DNA of 64,000 nucleotides from Kalmanozyma brasiliensis GHG001 (Eukaryota > Basidiomycota > Ustilaginomycetes > Ustilaginales), in the NCBI RefSeq assembly GCF_000497045.1, contig NW_015961990.1, forward strand, positions 310,001-374,000. Direction: 5' to 3'. Below are positions 19,837 to 28,546 of the stretch, piece by piece; within the stretch, counting starts at the first letter, position 1, and each line of letters starts with the position of its first letter. The translations under genes and the position numbers were made by a program. The notes beneath the pieces are model-generated. The model was not told the DNA's origin. It made no database searches and worked only from the letters and a program-made list of their open reading frames with translations.

Positions 19837-21142
19837 GCGGTCTCGCTCTCTTGCCGTTTCGTTTTCCTTTCTGTAATCTGTATGCAACGTCGCTTTTCTC
19901 ATTATGCCTTCGATGGGCTGTGTACTCTTGTGACGAGAGACGCTTTGAGCTTGAGAGCAAGACGACAATGTTTTCTCATCTCGCGATGCGAGCTGCTGTC
20001 AATTTCTGCAGCGTTTTCTGTGCCATCATTTTGGCTTGCCTTTTTGAAAGTCGGGCAACCGTCGACGCTGGCCTTGCAGCACGTCGCCGCCGTTTTTACG
20101 AAGAGCGATTCACTGCCGGCCTTTGGAAGACGACTCAAACACCATTCGGTCGAAGACTCGAGCAGCGGGAGAGGCTGTCAACCGAACAGGGTCGCAGATT
20201 TCCTGAACCTCCCCTGCGCTCGCTATGCAGCAGCTCCGGTCACGCTCTGGCTCTTCTGCGCACCGACTGAGCTGCTGCGAGACAGAGATGGCACGGCGAC
20301 AAGGCGCCGACCGACGAGCTTGCTCATCTGACACTGGTGACTCTGTTTCATCGCGATCGCTGCCGCTTCGCAGTCGACCTGTAGACGACCGAAATCGACC
20401 GACGGAACGACAGAATTCCTGCCGAGACTCGCCTTGAGCTCCGCCAGTCTTGCGAGCGGTACAGCCAGGCTCAGTCAGGTCATGCTCGACTCAGCTCGCG
20501 GCGCGTTGAACTCATTTCAAAAAAGGGTCTGCCCTGCAAGCCAAAAAGGAAGGGTCTTTTTCCATCTTGGATTTTGAATTCCGTTGTCATGTAGACTGGC
20601 CTTGCGCCTAGAGATGAGAATGTTTCGGGATTGGATTTGCGAATTTCCGTCTTCATCGCGGCTGCTGGTTAGTCGTCTCAATCAATTTTGTCTGCTGTTT
20701 GCTCTTCTCATCGCAAGCTGCTTTCTGCTGCCTTTGGTTCTCTGCCCCGCTGCGTTGCCCGCTTTTGCTTGCCGAAGCTCTGTTGCTCTGCCTCTTCTCA
20801 CCTTCTCCGCTTTGTCACAGCAGTTACTTATCCTCCTTCTCGCCATCATCTCTGCACCATTCCCCCTTCGGATCACTCGTTTGTTCGTGTCAACACTCCT
20901 GCGCTCATTGACGCACACGATCCAAGAAGCAGGTCTTCATCCACTCTTCGACATTTGCTTAGCTTCGATTTCGCTTTCGCTTGCTTCCTTTCTTGATACG
21001 GCACCATTCTCGGCATCACATCCACCATCCCACTATTGGATCTGCATACTTTGATCTAGCTGCAATCGGCTACTCTAGCCCGTTCTTTCTTGCAATCGTC
21101 ACTCTCAACACACGATACTCCAGTTCTGCAGACTCCTCATAA
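19837..21142. other. Intergenic region between malate synthase and the histidine kinase gene
   Basis: The left part (to 20331) is an unbroken in-frame continuation of malate synthase after its TGA, 164 codons long, without recognisable features. The right part (20660-21130) is very pyrimidine-rich and probably promoter and leader of the histidine kinase gene, possibly with a leader intron. No RNA gene was recognised. Confidence 0.4.
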
Positions 21143-21772
21143 GCGAGTCCCAGAACTACTTGGGAGTATCTGGATCCTCTTGTCACCATTTCAGGCCCAC
21201 CCGCTCGTCAGGATCCTCTCCAGCCTCCTCGTCCCTCACGTAAGCGACCTGTAACAGAGTCTCCCAACACCCCCTCCGCTGCTGGTTCGCAGTCGGCCTC
21301 GGATCCCGCTGCCTCTGCTCAGGCAGCTCCTGCCGGCAGCGCTTCCTCTCCCTCGACAAAGAGGGCGCGCTTCGAGAGTTCCAGTGGTGCAGGCCCCTTC
21401 TCGCCCTCCAACTCCACCGCCAGCAGCAGCACCACTGCTTCCGCATTCACCGGCGCACCGCTCACTCCTTTCCAAGAGCCATTCACAGGCCCTCACTACA
21501 TCCCCTTGCCGCCTACACGAGCCGTCTCTTCGCCTCGCGTCATCCACGCCCCGCCTCGCTCTGGCAGCAGCACTGGCTTCAACAACAACGCAGCTACCAC
21601 ACAGCCTGCAACTCCTCACAGCAATCCAGCCTCCCCCGCCACTTCGAGCTCGGCTCCTGCCCCTTCGCGTCGCTTCAACCCACCCAGCTCCGATCCTCGC
21701 TCGCCTCCCGCCAGCCTCGTCCCTTTCCCCGCAAACTCATCTTCCTACTTTGGCGAGTCTTCATCCACAAAG
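21143..21772 (+). other. Probable coding extension upstream of the first ATG of the histidine kinase
   Basis: The kinase frame is open from the stop at 21140 with no ATG until 21773. The translated text (KRPVTESPNTPSAAG, TKRARFESSSGAG, TPFQEPFTGPHYIPLPPTR) looks like genuine disordered protein, not leader. This suggests that the true start lies in an upstream exon and that an intron ends here, for example at TTTCAG (21189-21194). I could not find a donor and ATG that keep the phase. Confidence 0.5.
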
Positions 21773-24700
21773 ATGTTTGATCTCGATGAGTCCGTCAGGG
21801 CGCTCTACTTTGCGCCCACCCCCATGCTCGTTCTCGACAACAATCGCAGGATTCGAATGATGAATCGCCCCTGCGAGAGCATCTTCCTTATGACAGCCGT
21901 CAGTTGCATGGGTCAGACCATGGAGAAGCTCGTTGCAGAAAAGCACCGTGGCGAGTTCATGTCCGCCATTCACGAGGCGACGCAGGTCAGAGCCACCGCA
22001 GCTTGGGCGCCGCCCGTGCTCACACGTCTCACTTTCCTACAAGACGACGAAACGATGTTCTCAGCAGAAATGTCCATCTCGGCCTGGCATCCCACCGACG
22101 AGGTCTTCTCCGAAACCTTCAATAGCCACTTTGCCAAAAACCTCTCTACCGACGCTGACAAGCAGGAGGCTCAAGAACAAAGTCCCGCCTTCAACACCCC
22201 CAACCGCTCCGAGCCACTCGAGCCGCGGGGCGCGACGCTTCCTCACGAGTCTTACTTCACCATCAGCATCATGCCCACCCGTCTCGCTGAGCGTCGCATG
22301 AGTCCCGCAGACCTGCTCATCAGCAAGGTCGAGCAGCTCCAGAGTGGCGTCTTCCACACCATCGAGACCGCCATCATGGCCATGTCCTCCGATGGATCCA
22401 CCGTCATCCGCAACCGTGCCTGCGACGAGATTCTCAAGTACTTCATGAGACAGAACCCTCAGGACAAGCCCAAGAAGCCCGCCCAGCCGCCCAAACCCAA
22501 GAAGGACGGTCTCGAGGTCGATATGTCTTGGCTATCGGATGCCATGGACTGCTACACCGAAGACTTCAGTCAGCCGTTCCCAGAGGAGAAGTGGCCCATC
22601 TACCGTGCCGCCGTTCTAGGTCAATTCGCCAAGCCTGTGCGCATCGGATGCATCGCTACCGACACAGGCTCACGCCGCGTCTTCGAGGTCAGCGCCAAGC
22701 CCATCCGCGAGGCAGGAGGCTTCGGAGAGCACATTGGTGGTGTCATCACCATCGTCGACGTCACAGATACCGAAAAGAACTACAAGATGGAAGTCGAGAA
22801 GAAAGGAGAGGAGTACTTCCGCACCATCTGCGACAGCATGCCCCAGATGCTCTGGACTGCCAAGGCCGACGGGAGTGTCGACTGGTACAACGAGCAATGG
22901 AACCGCTACACGGCCCTCACCAACGAGCAGCTCTTTGGCACGGGCTGGCAGCACCTCATCCACGAGGACGACATCATCGAGACCAACGCACGCTGGTCGC
23001 ACTGTCTGCGCACCGGCGAAGCCTACCAGGTCATGTACCGAGTCAAAAGACACGATGGCGTCTACAAGTGGTTGCTCGGCCGCGCCCTGCCCATGCGCGA
23101 TTCCGCCTCAGGCAAGATTGTCAAATGGTACGGCAGTTGCACCGACTGCGATAGCGAGGTCAAGGCGTTAGAAGCATCGCGCAAGTCGCAGGCGCAGCTC
23201 ACCAGCGTCATCAACCACGCGCACGTCACCATCTGGGCCATCGATCCCGAGGCGATCATCACCATCGCCGAAGGACCGGGTGTCCGTTCCTTGCGCTTGG
23301 CTCCGGGTACGCCCAACGGCTCGGACGGCGACGGTTCCGGCTCGGGCAACTCGCTCTCCGGGGGATCGCTTGGCGGATCGCTCGGCGGTGGAACGGCCAA
23401 CGCGCGCAGCGAAGATAACAAGGACGCCGAATCGGCCACCAACAGCCAGAGCGCCGTCAGCGGTCCAGGCAAGCGCTCCAACCAGCGCACCATGATCGGT
23501 CGCAGCATCTACGAGGTCTGGGATTCGCCAGGTATTCGGGAGGCGATCGGCCGTGCTCTCAATGGTGAATCCGTCGTCCAAGAGATGGAGATCGAGGGTC
23601 GATGGTTCCGCACGCAGTACACACCCCAGCGCGACGAGTCGTACGAGCACGAAGCCACCGAGGGCAACATCATCGGTGTCGTGGGTGCCTCGATGGACAT
23701 CACCGATCGTCGACGCGCCGAGCTTAAGCTCGAGGAGTCGATGCACGAGAGGTCACGGGCGCTTGCTGCCGAAACCGCTGCCAAGGAAGCCAGCCGCATC
23801 AAGTCCGAGTTCCTCGCCAACATGAGTCACGAGATCCGAACGCCCATCGCCGGTGTCATTGGTCTTTCCGAGCTGCTCTGCGACACGCCGCTATCCAAGG
23901 AACAGCGCGACTTTGCCGAAAACATCCAGCGATCCGCCGACGCTCTGCTCACCGTCATCAACGACATTCTCGACTTTGAAAAGCTCGAGCTGGGCAAGAT
24001 GGATCTCGAAAGGGCCGCCTTCAACCTCAATGTGGTCATCATGGACACCCAAAAGATGCTGTCGTTCGCGACCCAGAAGAAGGGCCTCGAATTCCGCAAC
24101 GAATGTCAGCTCAACTTCACGGGCCAGATCGTGGGCGATGCGGGCCGTTTGCGCCAGGTGCTGACCAACCTGTTGACCAACGCGATCAAGTTCACCGCTG
24201 CAGGTTCCATCACGCTGCGTGTCATCGAGACGCACGAGGACCAGAAGAGCCTGCACGTCCACTTCGAGGTGCGCGACACAGGGTGCGGTATCTCGCAGAT
24301 CACGCTCAAGAAGCTCTTCCAGCCCTTCAGTCAGGCGGATCCCTCCTTTGCTCGTCGCTTCGGTGGTACTGGTCTGGGTCTGTCGATCTGCAAGAACCTC
24401 GTTGACCTCATGGGCGGCACCATCGGACTCGAGTCGGTCGAAAACAAGGGCTCCAACGCCTGGTTCAGCATTCCCTTCGAAAAGGTGCGCACGCTCGAGG
24501 CGAGCGGCGACTCTTCACCCGACGAGGAGGCGATCCCCGAGATCATGATGGACGAAGCCACCAGCAGTCTCGGCGTCAGCGAGAATCCGTTGCAGCGACC
24601 TCGAAAGGACATCTGGATCTTGGTGGCAGAAGACAATCTCATCAACGCCCAAATTGCGCTCAAGACGCTCAAGAAGATGGGTTTCAGCTGCAAGGTGGCC

Positions 24701-25717
24701 AAGGACGGACTGGAGGCGATCGAGGAGGTGGGCAAGCATTCGTACGATCTGATTCTCATGGACTGCCACATGCCCAACTGCGACGGGTACGAGGCGACCA
24801 AGCGTCTGCGCAAGTCGGACAGCGTCGACGTGCGCACCACGCCCATCATCGCCATGACCGCTTCCGCGATCCGTGGTGATCGCGAAAAGTGTCTGGCGGC
24901 GGGCATGTCGGACTACCTCTCCAAGCCGGTCAAGAGCGCTGCTCTGGAAACGACATTGGTCAAGTGGCTGTTCGATCCCTCGACGCGACAGAGTCTCTCG
25001 AGGTATGTTGCAGCGCCGAGCCACGGCGACTACTTTGGGATGAAGAAGCCCGAGGCGCCATTGGAGGTGACCATCCCAACGGCTGGACAGCCGGGTTCGC
25101 CGCCACAGCTGATCGAGCGCGATTCGACCGAGACGGTCGTCGGCGCGTTCTCGATCCAATCTGGCCGACGGGGTTCGTTCAACCCCGTCGCCGAACGCGA
25201 GGCTGTCGCTGCTGAGATCGCCGCCACGGAAACACCGGTGGCGACCACCGCGCCTCCGCTCACGGTCGCCTTTGCCGAGCTCAACGAGGAGATCGGCGGT
25301 GGGGACGCGCTCGAGTCTCTCTCGCACGAAGCGTCCAACGCCGGCTCCCAGGCCGAGAGCGACGACGAACCCAGCACTTCGTTCAAAGCCACCCCACGAC
25401 CGGGCAAGAGCAGCCGGCGACGCCTGCTCCGCCATGGACCCGTTAAGGTGGTCGCAGCGGACCCGATCCCGTCGAAATCGCGACCGACTGCCAAGGGTCT
25501 CTCGGCGCCCGAGCTCGCCTTGGCCGACAAGCCACCCATGTTCATCCGACGCTCATCGCGCGAGCAGGGCGGCCTGGGTCGGGACCTGGAAGGAGAGGTG
25601 GTGCGCGCCATGGAGGACGGGCCTGCGGGTCCGTCATTGGGCGCTTCGCTCGATGAGACGCTCGAGGAGGAACAGGTGTCCCAGAGCGAAAGTGCCAAGA
25701 TCCACATCCGCACGTGA
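21773..25717 (+). CDS. Hybrid histidine kinase with several PAS domains and a receiver domain
   Basis: From the first in-frame ATG (21773) the product is 1314 residues; coding very likely begins further upstream. A PAS-like segment (MLVLDNNRRIRMMNRP) is followed by a second at about 190-330. A clear PAS/PAC lies at about 346-465 (FRTICDSMPQMLWTAKADGS ... DGVYKWLLGRALP), and another PAS at 474-645 is split by a Gly/Ser/Asn insert. The HisKA domain has the phospho-acceptor His686 in NMSHEIRTPIAG. The ATPase domain has N box LTNLLTNAIKF, G1 DTGCGI and G2 GGTGLGL. The receiver (about 945-1065) has acidic ED, Asp997 in LMDCHMPNCDG and Lys in SKPVK. A 250-residue disordered tail follows. There are no membrane spans, so it is a cytosolic sensor. 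It should pass phosphate His to Asp and then through Ypd1 to Ssk1/Skn7-type regulators. The signal it senses is unknown. Confidence 0.9.
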   Translation: MFDLDESVRALYFAPTPMLVLDNNRRIRMMNRPCESIFLMTAVSCMGQTMEKLVAEKHRGEFMSAIHEATQVRATAAWAPPVLTRLTFLQDDETMFSAEMSISAWHPTDEVFSETFNSHFAKNLSTDADKQEAQEQSPAFNTPNRSEPLEPRGATLPHESYFTISIMPTRLAERRMSPADLLISKVEQLQSGVFHTIETAIMAMSSDGSTVIRNRACDEILKYFMRQNPQDKPKKPAQPPKPKKDGLEVDMSWLSDAMDCYTEDFSQPFPEEKWPIYRAAVLGQFAKPVRIGCIATDTGSRRVFEVSAKPIREAGGFGEHIGGVITIVDVTDTEKNYKMEVEKKGEEYFRTICDSMPQMLWTAKADGSVDWYNEQWNRYTALTNEQLFGTGWQHLIHEDDIIETNARWSHCLRTGEAYQVMYRVKRHDGVYKWLLGRALPMRDSASGKIVKWYGSCTDCDSEVKALEASRKSQAQLTSVINHAHVTIWAIDPEAIITIAEGPGVRSLRLAPGTPNGSDGDGSGSGNSLSGGSLGGSLGGGTANARSEDNKDAESATNSQSAVSGPGKRSNQRTMIGRSIYEVWDSPGIREAIGRALNGESVVQEMEIEGRWFRTQYTPQRDESYEHEATEGNIIGVVGASMDITDRRRAELKLEESMHERSRALAAETAAKEASRIKSEFLANMSHEIRTPIAGVIGLSELLCDTPLSKEQRDFAENIQRSADALLTVINDILDFEKLELGKMDLERAAFNLNVVIMDTQKMLSFATQKKGLEFRNECQLNFTGQIVGDAGRLRQVLTNLLTNAIKFTAAGSITLRVIETHEDQKSLHVHFEVRDTGCGISQITLKKLFQPFSQADPSFARRFGGTGLGLSICKNLVDLMGGTIGLESVENKGSNAWFSIPFEKVRTLEASGDSSPDEEAIPEIMMDEATSSLGVSENPLQRPRKDIWILVAEDNLINAQIALKTLKKMGFSCKVAKDGLEAIEEVGKHSYDLILMDCHMPNCDGYEATKRLRKSDSVDVRTTPIIAMTASAIRGDREKCLAAGMSDYLSKPVKSAALETTLVKWLFDPSTRQSLSRYVAAPSHGDYFGMKKPEAPLEVTIPTAGQPGSPPQLIERDSTETVVGAFSIQSGRRGSFNPVAEREAVAAEIAATETPVATTAPPLTVAFAELNEEIGGGDALESLSHEASNAGSQAESDDEPSTSFKATPRPGKSSRRRLLRHGPVKVVAADPIPSKSRPTAKGLSAPELALADKPPMFIRRSSREQGGLGRDLEGEVVRAMEDGPAGPSLGASLDETLEEEQVSQSESAKIHIRT

Positions 25718-25943
25718 GGCGGCTGAAAGAGGGATCGGGTTTTCATATTGCTGTTTTGTTACGGGTCGCTTGGTTTTCAGGGAGCGCCTTAGGCTCCCCG
25801 TTCTTTGACACTCATAGACGCTGTGCATCAGAAGCACTGTACTTTTAGCCCACTAGGAATCGCACTTTCACGAGGATTGCAAGGGACACTGGTGAGGGGT
25901 TTGCATGGACGATCGCATTGAGACTGAACGAGGGGAGGGTGAT

Positions 25944-28100
25944 TCAAATGACGAAGAACGGTTCCTCCTTGACGGCGTCCTTCGCACTGTCGTCGTCGCT
26001 GTCCGATCCCTCCTGATCGTCGTCGTGGTTGCCGTTGGCCCGCCTCGCCTGCCGCTTCTGCTTCTTGAGTTTGCGATATTCCTCGGTCCAATCGTCCTCC
26101 TCTTCCTCCTCCTTTTGTTGACCGATGGGATGGGTTTTGAGGAAAATCCTCTTGGCGGCGCGCTTCTCCTTGCGAATGGCGCGATGCTCCTTGCGCTCCT
26201 TTTGCGCGGACCATGCTTCGCCTGTGGTAGCCTTTCTGCGCTTTCGAATTTTCTTCGAGCCTTCATCCGCATCCGAGTCCTCGTCTGAGCTCTCCCCGCT
26301 GCCCTCGTCCTTCTTCGCCGCCTCTTCCTCCTGCTGGACTTTCGCAGCCTTCGCCTCCTCGATCTTGACCAGCCTAGCCCGCTCCTTGACCTTATCCTTG
26401 AACGGTATGTTGGCAAAATCCACACCTTCCACCTCGTCATACACCATGCCCTTCGCCTTCTGCGCGCGCAGTTCGGGCATCGCAGGCAAGCGGATCAGGC
26501 CAAACGCCCTCGCCACCCCACCCAGGTCCAGATCCGCCAGCCGGAAGATGTACGCCATCTCGTGCCGACTATACGCCCTCACATATGAAACATATGCACG
26601 GAGGGACGAATCGTACACCTCTCTATCGCCGAGCGACATGCTGCGGATGGTTTGCTCAAGCTCCCGTGCTTCGGGATCGGTCTCTGGTTCTGGCGTCGGT
26701 TCGAGCCTCGAATCAAGGTAAGCATACGCTGCCAACGGGATGCGTTTGACGCCCAAGTACGCAACCAGATCCTCCTCTCGCCCAGCATGCAGCATCACGA
26801 TCGCCCTCCCCCTCCTCCCAGCACGCGCGGTGCGTCCACATCGATGCGAAAAAACCTTGGGATCCACCGGCGGATCGTACTGCACCACCACCTCGACATC
26901 CGGCAGATCCAACCCTCGTGCCGCGACGTCGGTGCAGAACAACACGGTTGCGCCTCCCTTTCCTCCTGAAGTCGAAGTGACGAACGATTCGAAAGAGGTT
27001 TTGCGTTTTGAGGGTGTTTGTTTGCCGTGCAGCGCATGCAGTGCTATCCCCTGCTGACGGAGGAGAGGCGTCAAGATGAGGGAGAAGTAGTTGACCTGCG
27101 CACACGTTGCAAAGTAGACAATGAACTTTTTGGCCCCTTCCCGTCCCTCCGACAGGAGCACACGGAGGAGTTGCGCGAGCTTGTTCTCCGGTCGACTGAC
27201 GAGGAACATATTTTGCAAACTCGCCGGTGTCCTTCTTTCCTCCTTTTGCGTCTTGGATTCGACCTTGACGACGACGCGCACGGGGTTGCGGAGTCCCATA
27301 CGAACCAGTTCGCCCAAGGCATCTGTCATGGTGGCGCTGAAAAGACCGGTGCGCCGCTGTTTGGGCAGGAGAGAGAGGATGCGATGCAGCGTCTCGGTGA
27401 AACCTAGGTCGAGCAGTCGATCCGCTTCGTCGAGGACGAGCACTTCGAGTGAGCCCTTCTTGACACCTTTGCGGGTGAGCAGCTCTTCCAGTCGACCCGG
27501 GGTGCCGATCAGGATGTCGGGACCGGTATCGCGGAACAAACGGTAGTCGTCGAGCGGGGTGCTTTTCGAGCCGCCCACAACGAGTTGGGCGCCTGAGATG
27601 CGGGTTGTTCGTCGTGTCGTTGGGTTCTTGGCTGGTGTTCGAGCGGGCGTGTCGGAATCGCTGTCACTATCCTGCTCCTCTTCGGCTTCTTCTTCATCTG
27701 CCTGCTCCTCGAGAGGTTGCTCCTGTGCAGCGAGAAACATCGTAACCACGCCATAGATCTGTTCGGCCAACTCCCGCGTCGGACTCACGATCAATCCCCC
27801 CACCTCGTCCTTCTTCAACCTGCTCCCGCGTCGCAACAGCATCTCCAACACCGGCACTACAAAGGCAAGTGTCTTGCCCGACCCAGTTACCGCTTCAACA
27901 ACGACGTCCTTGTGCGCGAGGAACAGCGGGATGGTGGATGCCTGCACGGGGGTCATCTGGTGAAATTGCAGGGAGGAGAGGAGCGAGCTGATGAACGGCG
28001 TGAGTGGCGGTTGAAGTTTGGACCATCTGCCGGCGTAGGATGGGGCGGTGCGGAGGGATGACGGTCCCGCAGCTGCCGAAGGCAGACTTGACCCGCTCAT
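25944..28100 (-). CDS. SPB4: ATP-dependent rRNA helicase Spb4 (DEAD-box)
   Basis: The start at 28100 (MSGSSLPSAAAGPSS) gives 718 residues. The frame is open to 28262, but that extension overlaps the 5S rRNA gene and is rejected. The Q motif is MTPVQAS; motif I VTGSGKT lies at 71-77. Next come PTRELAEQI, DEADRLLDLGF (about 222), SAT (GLFSATMTD) and motif VI HRCGRTARAGRRG (about 415-427). The C-terminal YVSYVRAYSRHEMAYIF and LRAQKAKG block is the DUF4217-type tail that marks Spb4/DDX55. The extreme C-terminus is a Lys/Arg/Glu-rich nucleolar-type tail. Spb4 works in assembly of the pre-60S subunit. Dbp4 and Has1 share the tail domain but differ in the motif flanks. Confidence 0.9.
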   Translation of the reverse strand: MSGSSLPSAAAGPSSLRTAPSYAGRWSKLQPPLTPFISSLLSSLQFHQMTPVQASTIPLFLAHKDVVVEAVTGSGKTLAFVVPVLEMLLRRGSRLKKDEVGGLIVSPTRELAEQIYGVVTMFLAAQEQPLEEQADEEEAEEEQDSDSDSDTPARTPAKNPTTRRTTRISGAQLVVGGSKSTPLDDYRLFRDTGPDILIGTPGRLEELLTRKGVKKGSLEVLVLDEADRLLDLGFTETLHRILSLLPKQRRTGLFSATMTDALGELVRMGLRNPVRVVVKVESKTQKEERRTPASLQNMFLVSRPENKLAQLLRVLLSEGREGAKKFIVYFATCAQVNYFSLILTPLLRQQGIALHALHGKQTPSKRKTSFESFVTSTSGGKGGATVLFCTDVAARGLDLPDVEVVVQYDPPVDPKVFSHRCGRTARAGRRGRAIVMLHAGREEDLVAYLGVKRIPLAAYAYLDSRLEPTPEPETDPEARELEQTIRSMSLGDREVYDSSLRAYVSYVRAYSRHEMAYIFRLADLDLGGVARAFGLIRLPAMPELRAQKAKGMVYDEVEGVDFANIPFKDKVKERARLVKIEEAKAAKVQQEEEAAKKDEGSGESSDEDSDADEGSKKIRKRRKATTGEAWSAQKERKEHRAIRKEKRAAKRIFLKTHPIGQQKEEEEEDDWTEEYRKLKKQKRQARRANGNHDDDQEGSDSDDDSAKDAVKEEPFFVI

Positions 28101-28215
28101 GATGATGCCGTTGGAAGAGCAGTGGCGTGATGGTGATGATGAGAAGAAGGAAGTGAAGCAACAACAAGGTTGGGCAAAATTTTGGAGAGCTGGACCCTGA
28201 ATTGCATGAAGCAAC

Positions 28216-28224
28216 AAAAAAAAA
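28216..28224 (-). terminator. RNA polymerase III T-run terminator of the 5S gene
   Basis: Nine consecutive T on the minus strand begin three bases after the mature 5S 3' end. Four or more T in the non-template strand is the standard Pol III stop signal. Confidence 0.85.
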
Positions 28225-28226
28225 GG

Positions 28227-28344
28227 AACTGCAGCACCTAGGATTCCCGCGTGGTCCCCCACCGCAGTACTGACTAGGCGATACCTTGCTTAACTTCGCA
28301 GATCGGACGGGATGCGGTGCTTTCAAGGTTCTATGGCCGCAGAT
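28227..28344 (-). rRNA. 5S ribosomal RNA
   Basis: The minus strand reads ATCTGCGGCCATAGAACC ... and ends ... CTAGGTGCTGCAGTT, 118 nt, the usual fungal 5S length. Universally conserved blocks are present: GGCCATAG, GCACCGCATCCCGTCCGAT, CTGCGAAGTTAAGC and GGTGGGGGACCACGCGGGAA. The internal control region (box A near AAGTTAAGCAAGG, box C near GTACTGCGGTGGGG) is intact. Helix II pairs CCTTG with CAAGG and helix V pairs CCTAG with CTAGG, and the ends pair CTGC with GCAG, so the RNA can fold. It stands alone, as 5S genes do in many filamentous fungi with dispersed copies, 127 bp upstream of SPB4 on the same strand. Confidence 0.93.
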
Positions 28345-28546
28345 AGAACACAGCTCTTTATGTGAATATATATTTCACGATTTGCAGCAGTGCTAGCCTC
28401 ACCGCTCTTGCGTCTGCGTTGCAAGCAATGAAGGACACACTCAATGCACGGCAAACGGGTACAGCACGCTAGGCGATGACGCCAAAAGACTGATACAGCC
28501 GGGTATGTATTGATACAACAGATGACAAGCCAAAAAACGAATCGCT

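Larger units (their letters stand above)
28101..28546. other. Intergenic region holding the 5S rRNA gene
   Basis: The region between the SPX-RING stop and the SPB4 start. It contains the 5S rRNA gene and its T-run terminator on the minus strand. The remaining 126 bp upstream of the SPB4 ATG and about 200 bp on the other side show no further feature. Confidence 0.6.

Noticed and set aside
18208..19968. 586-codon open frame antisense to malate synthase
   Set aside because: A shadow frame produced by strong codon bias of malate synthase; the sequence has no motif of its own.
28101..28262. 54-codon N-terminal extension of SPB4
   Set aside because: It overlaps the 5S rRNA gene and its T-run; helicase homology begins after the ATG at 28100.
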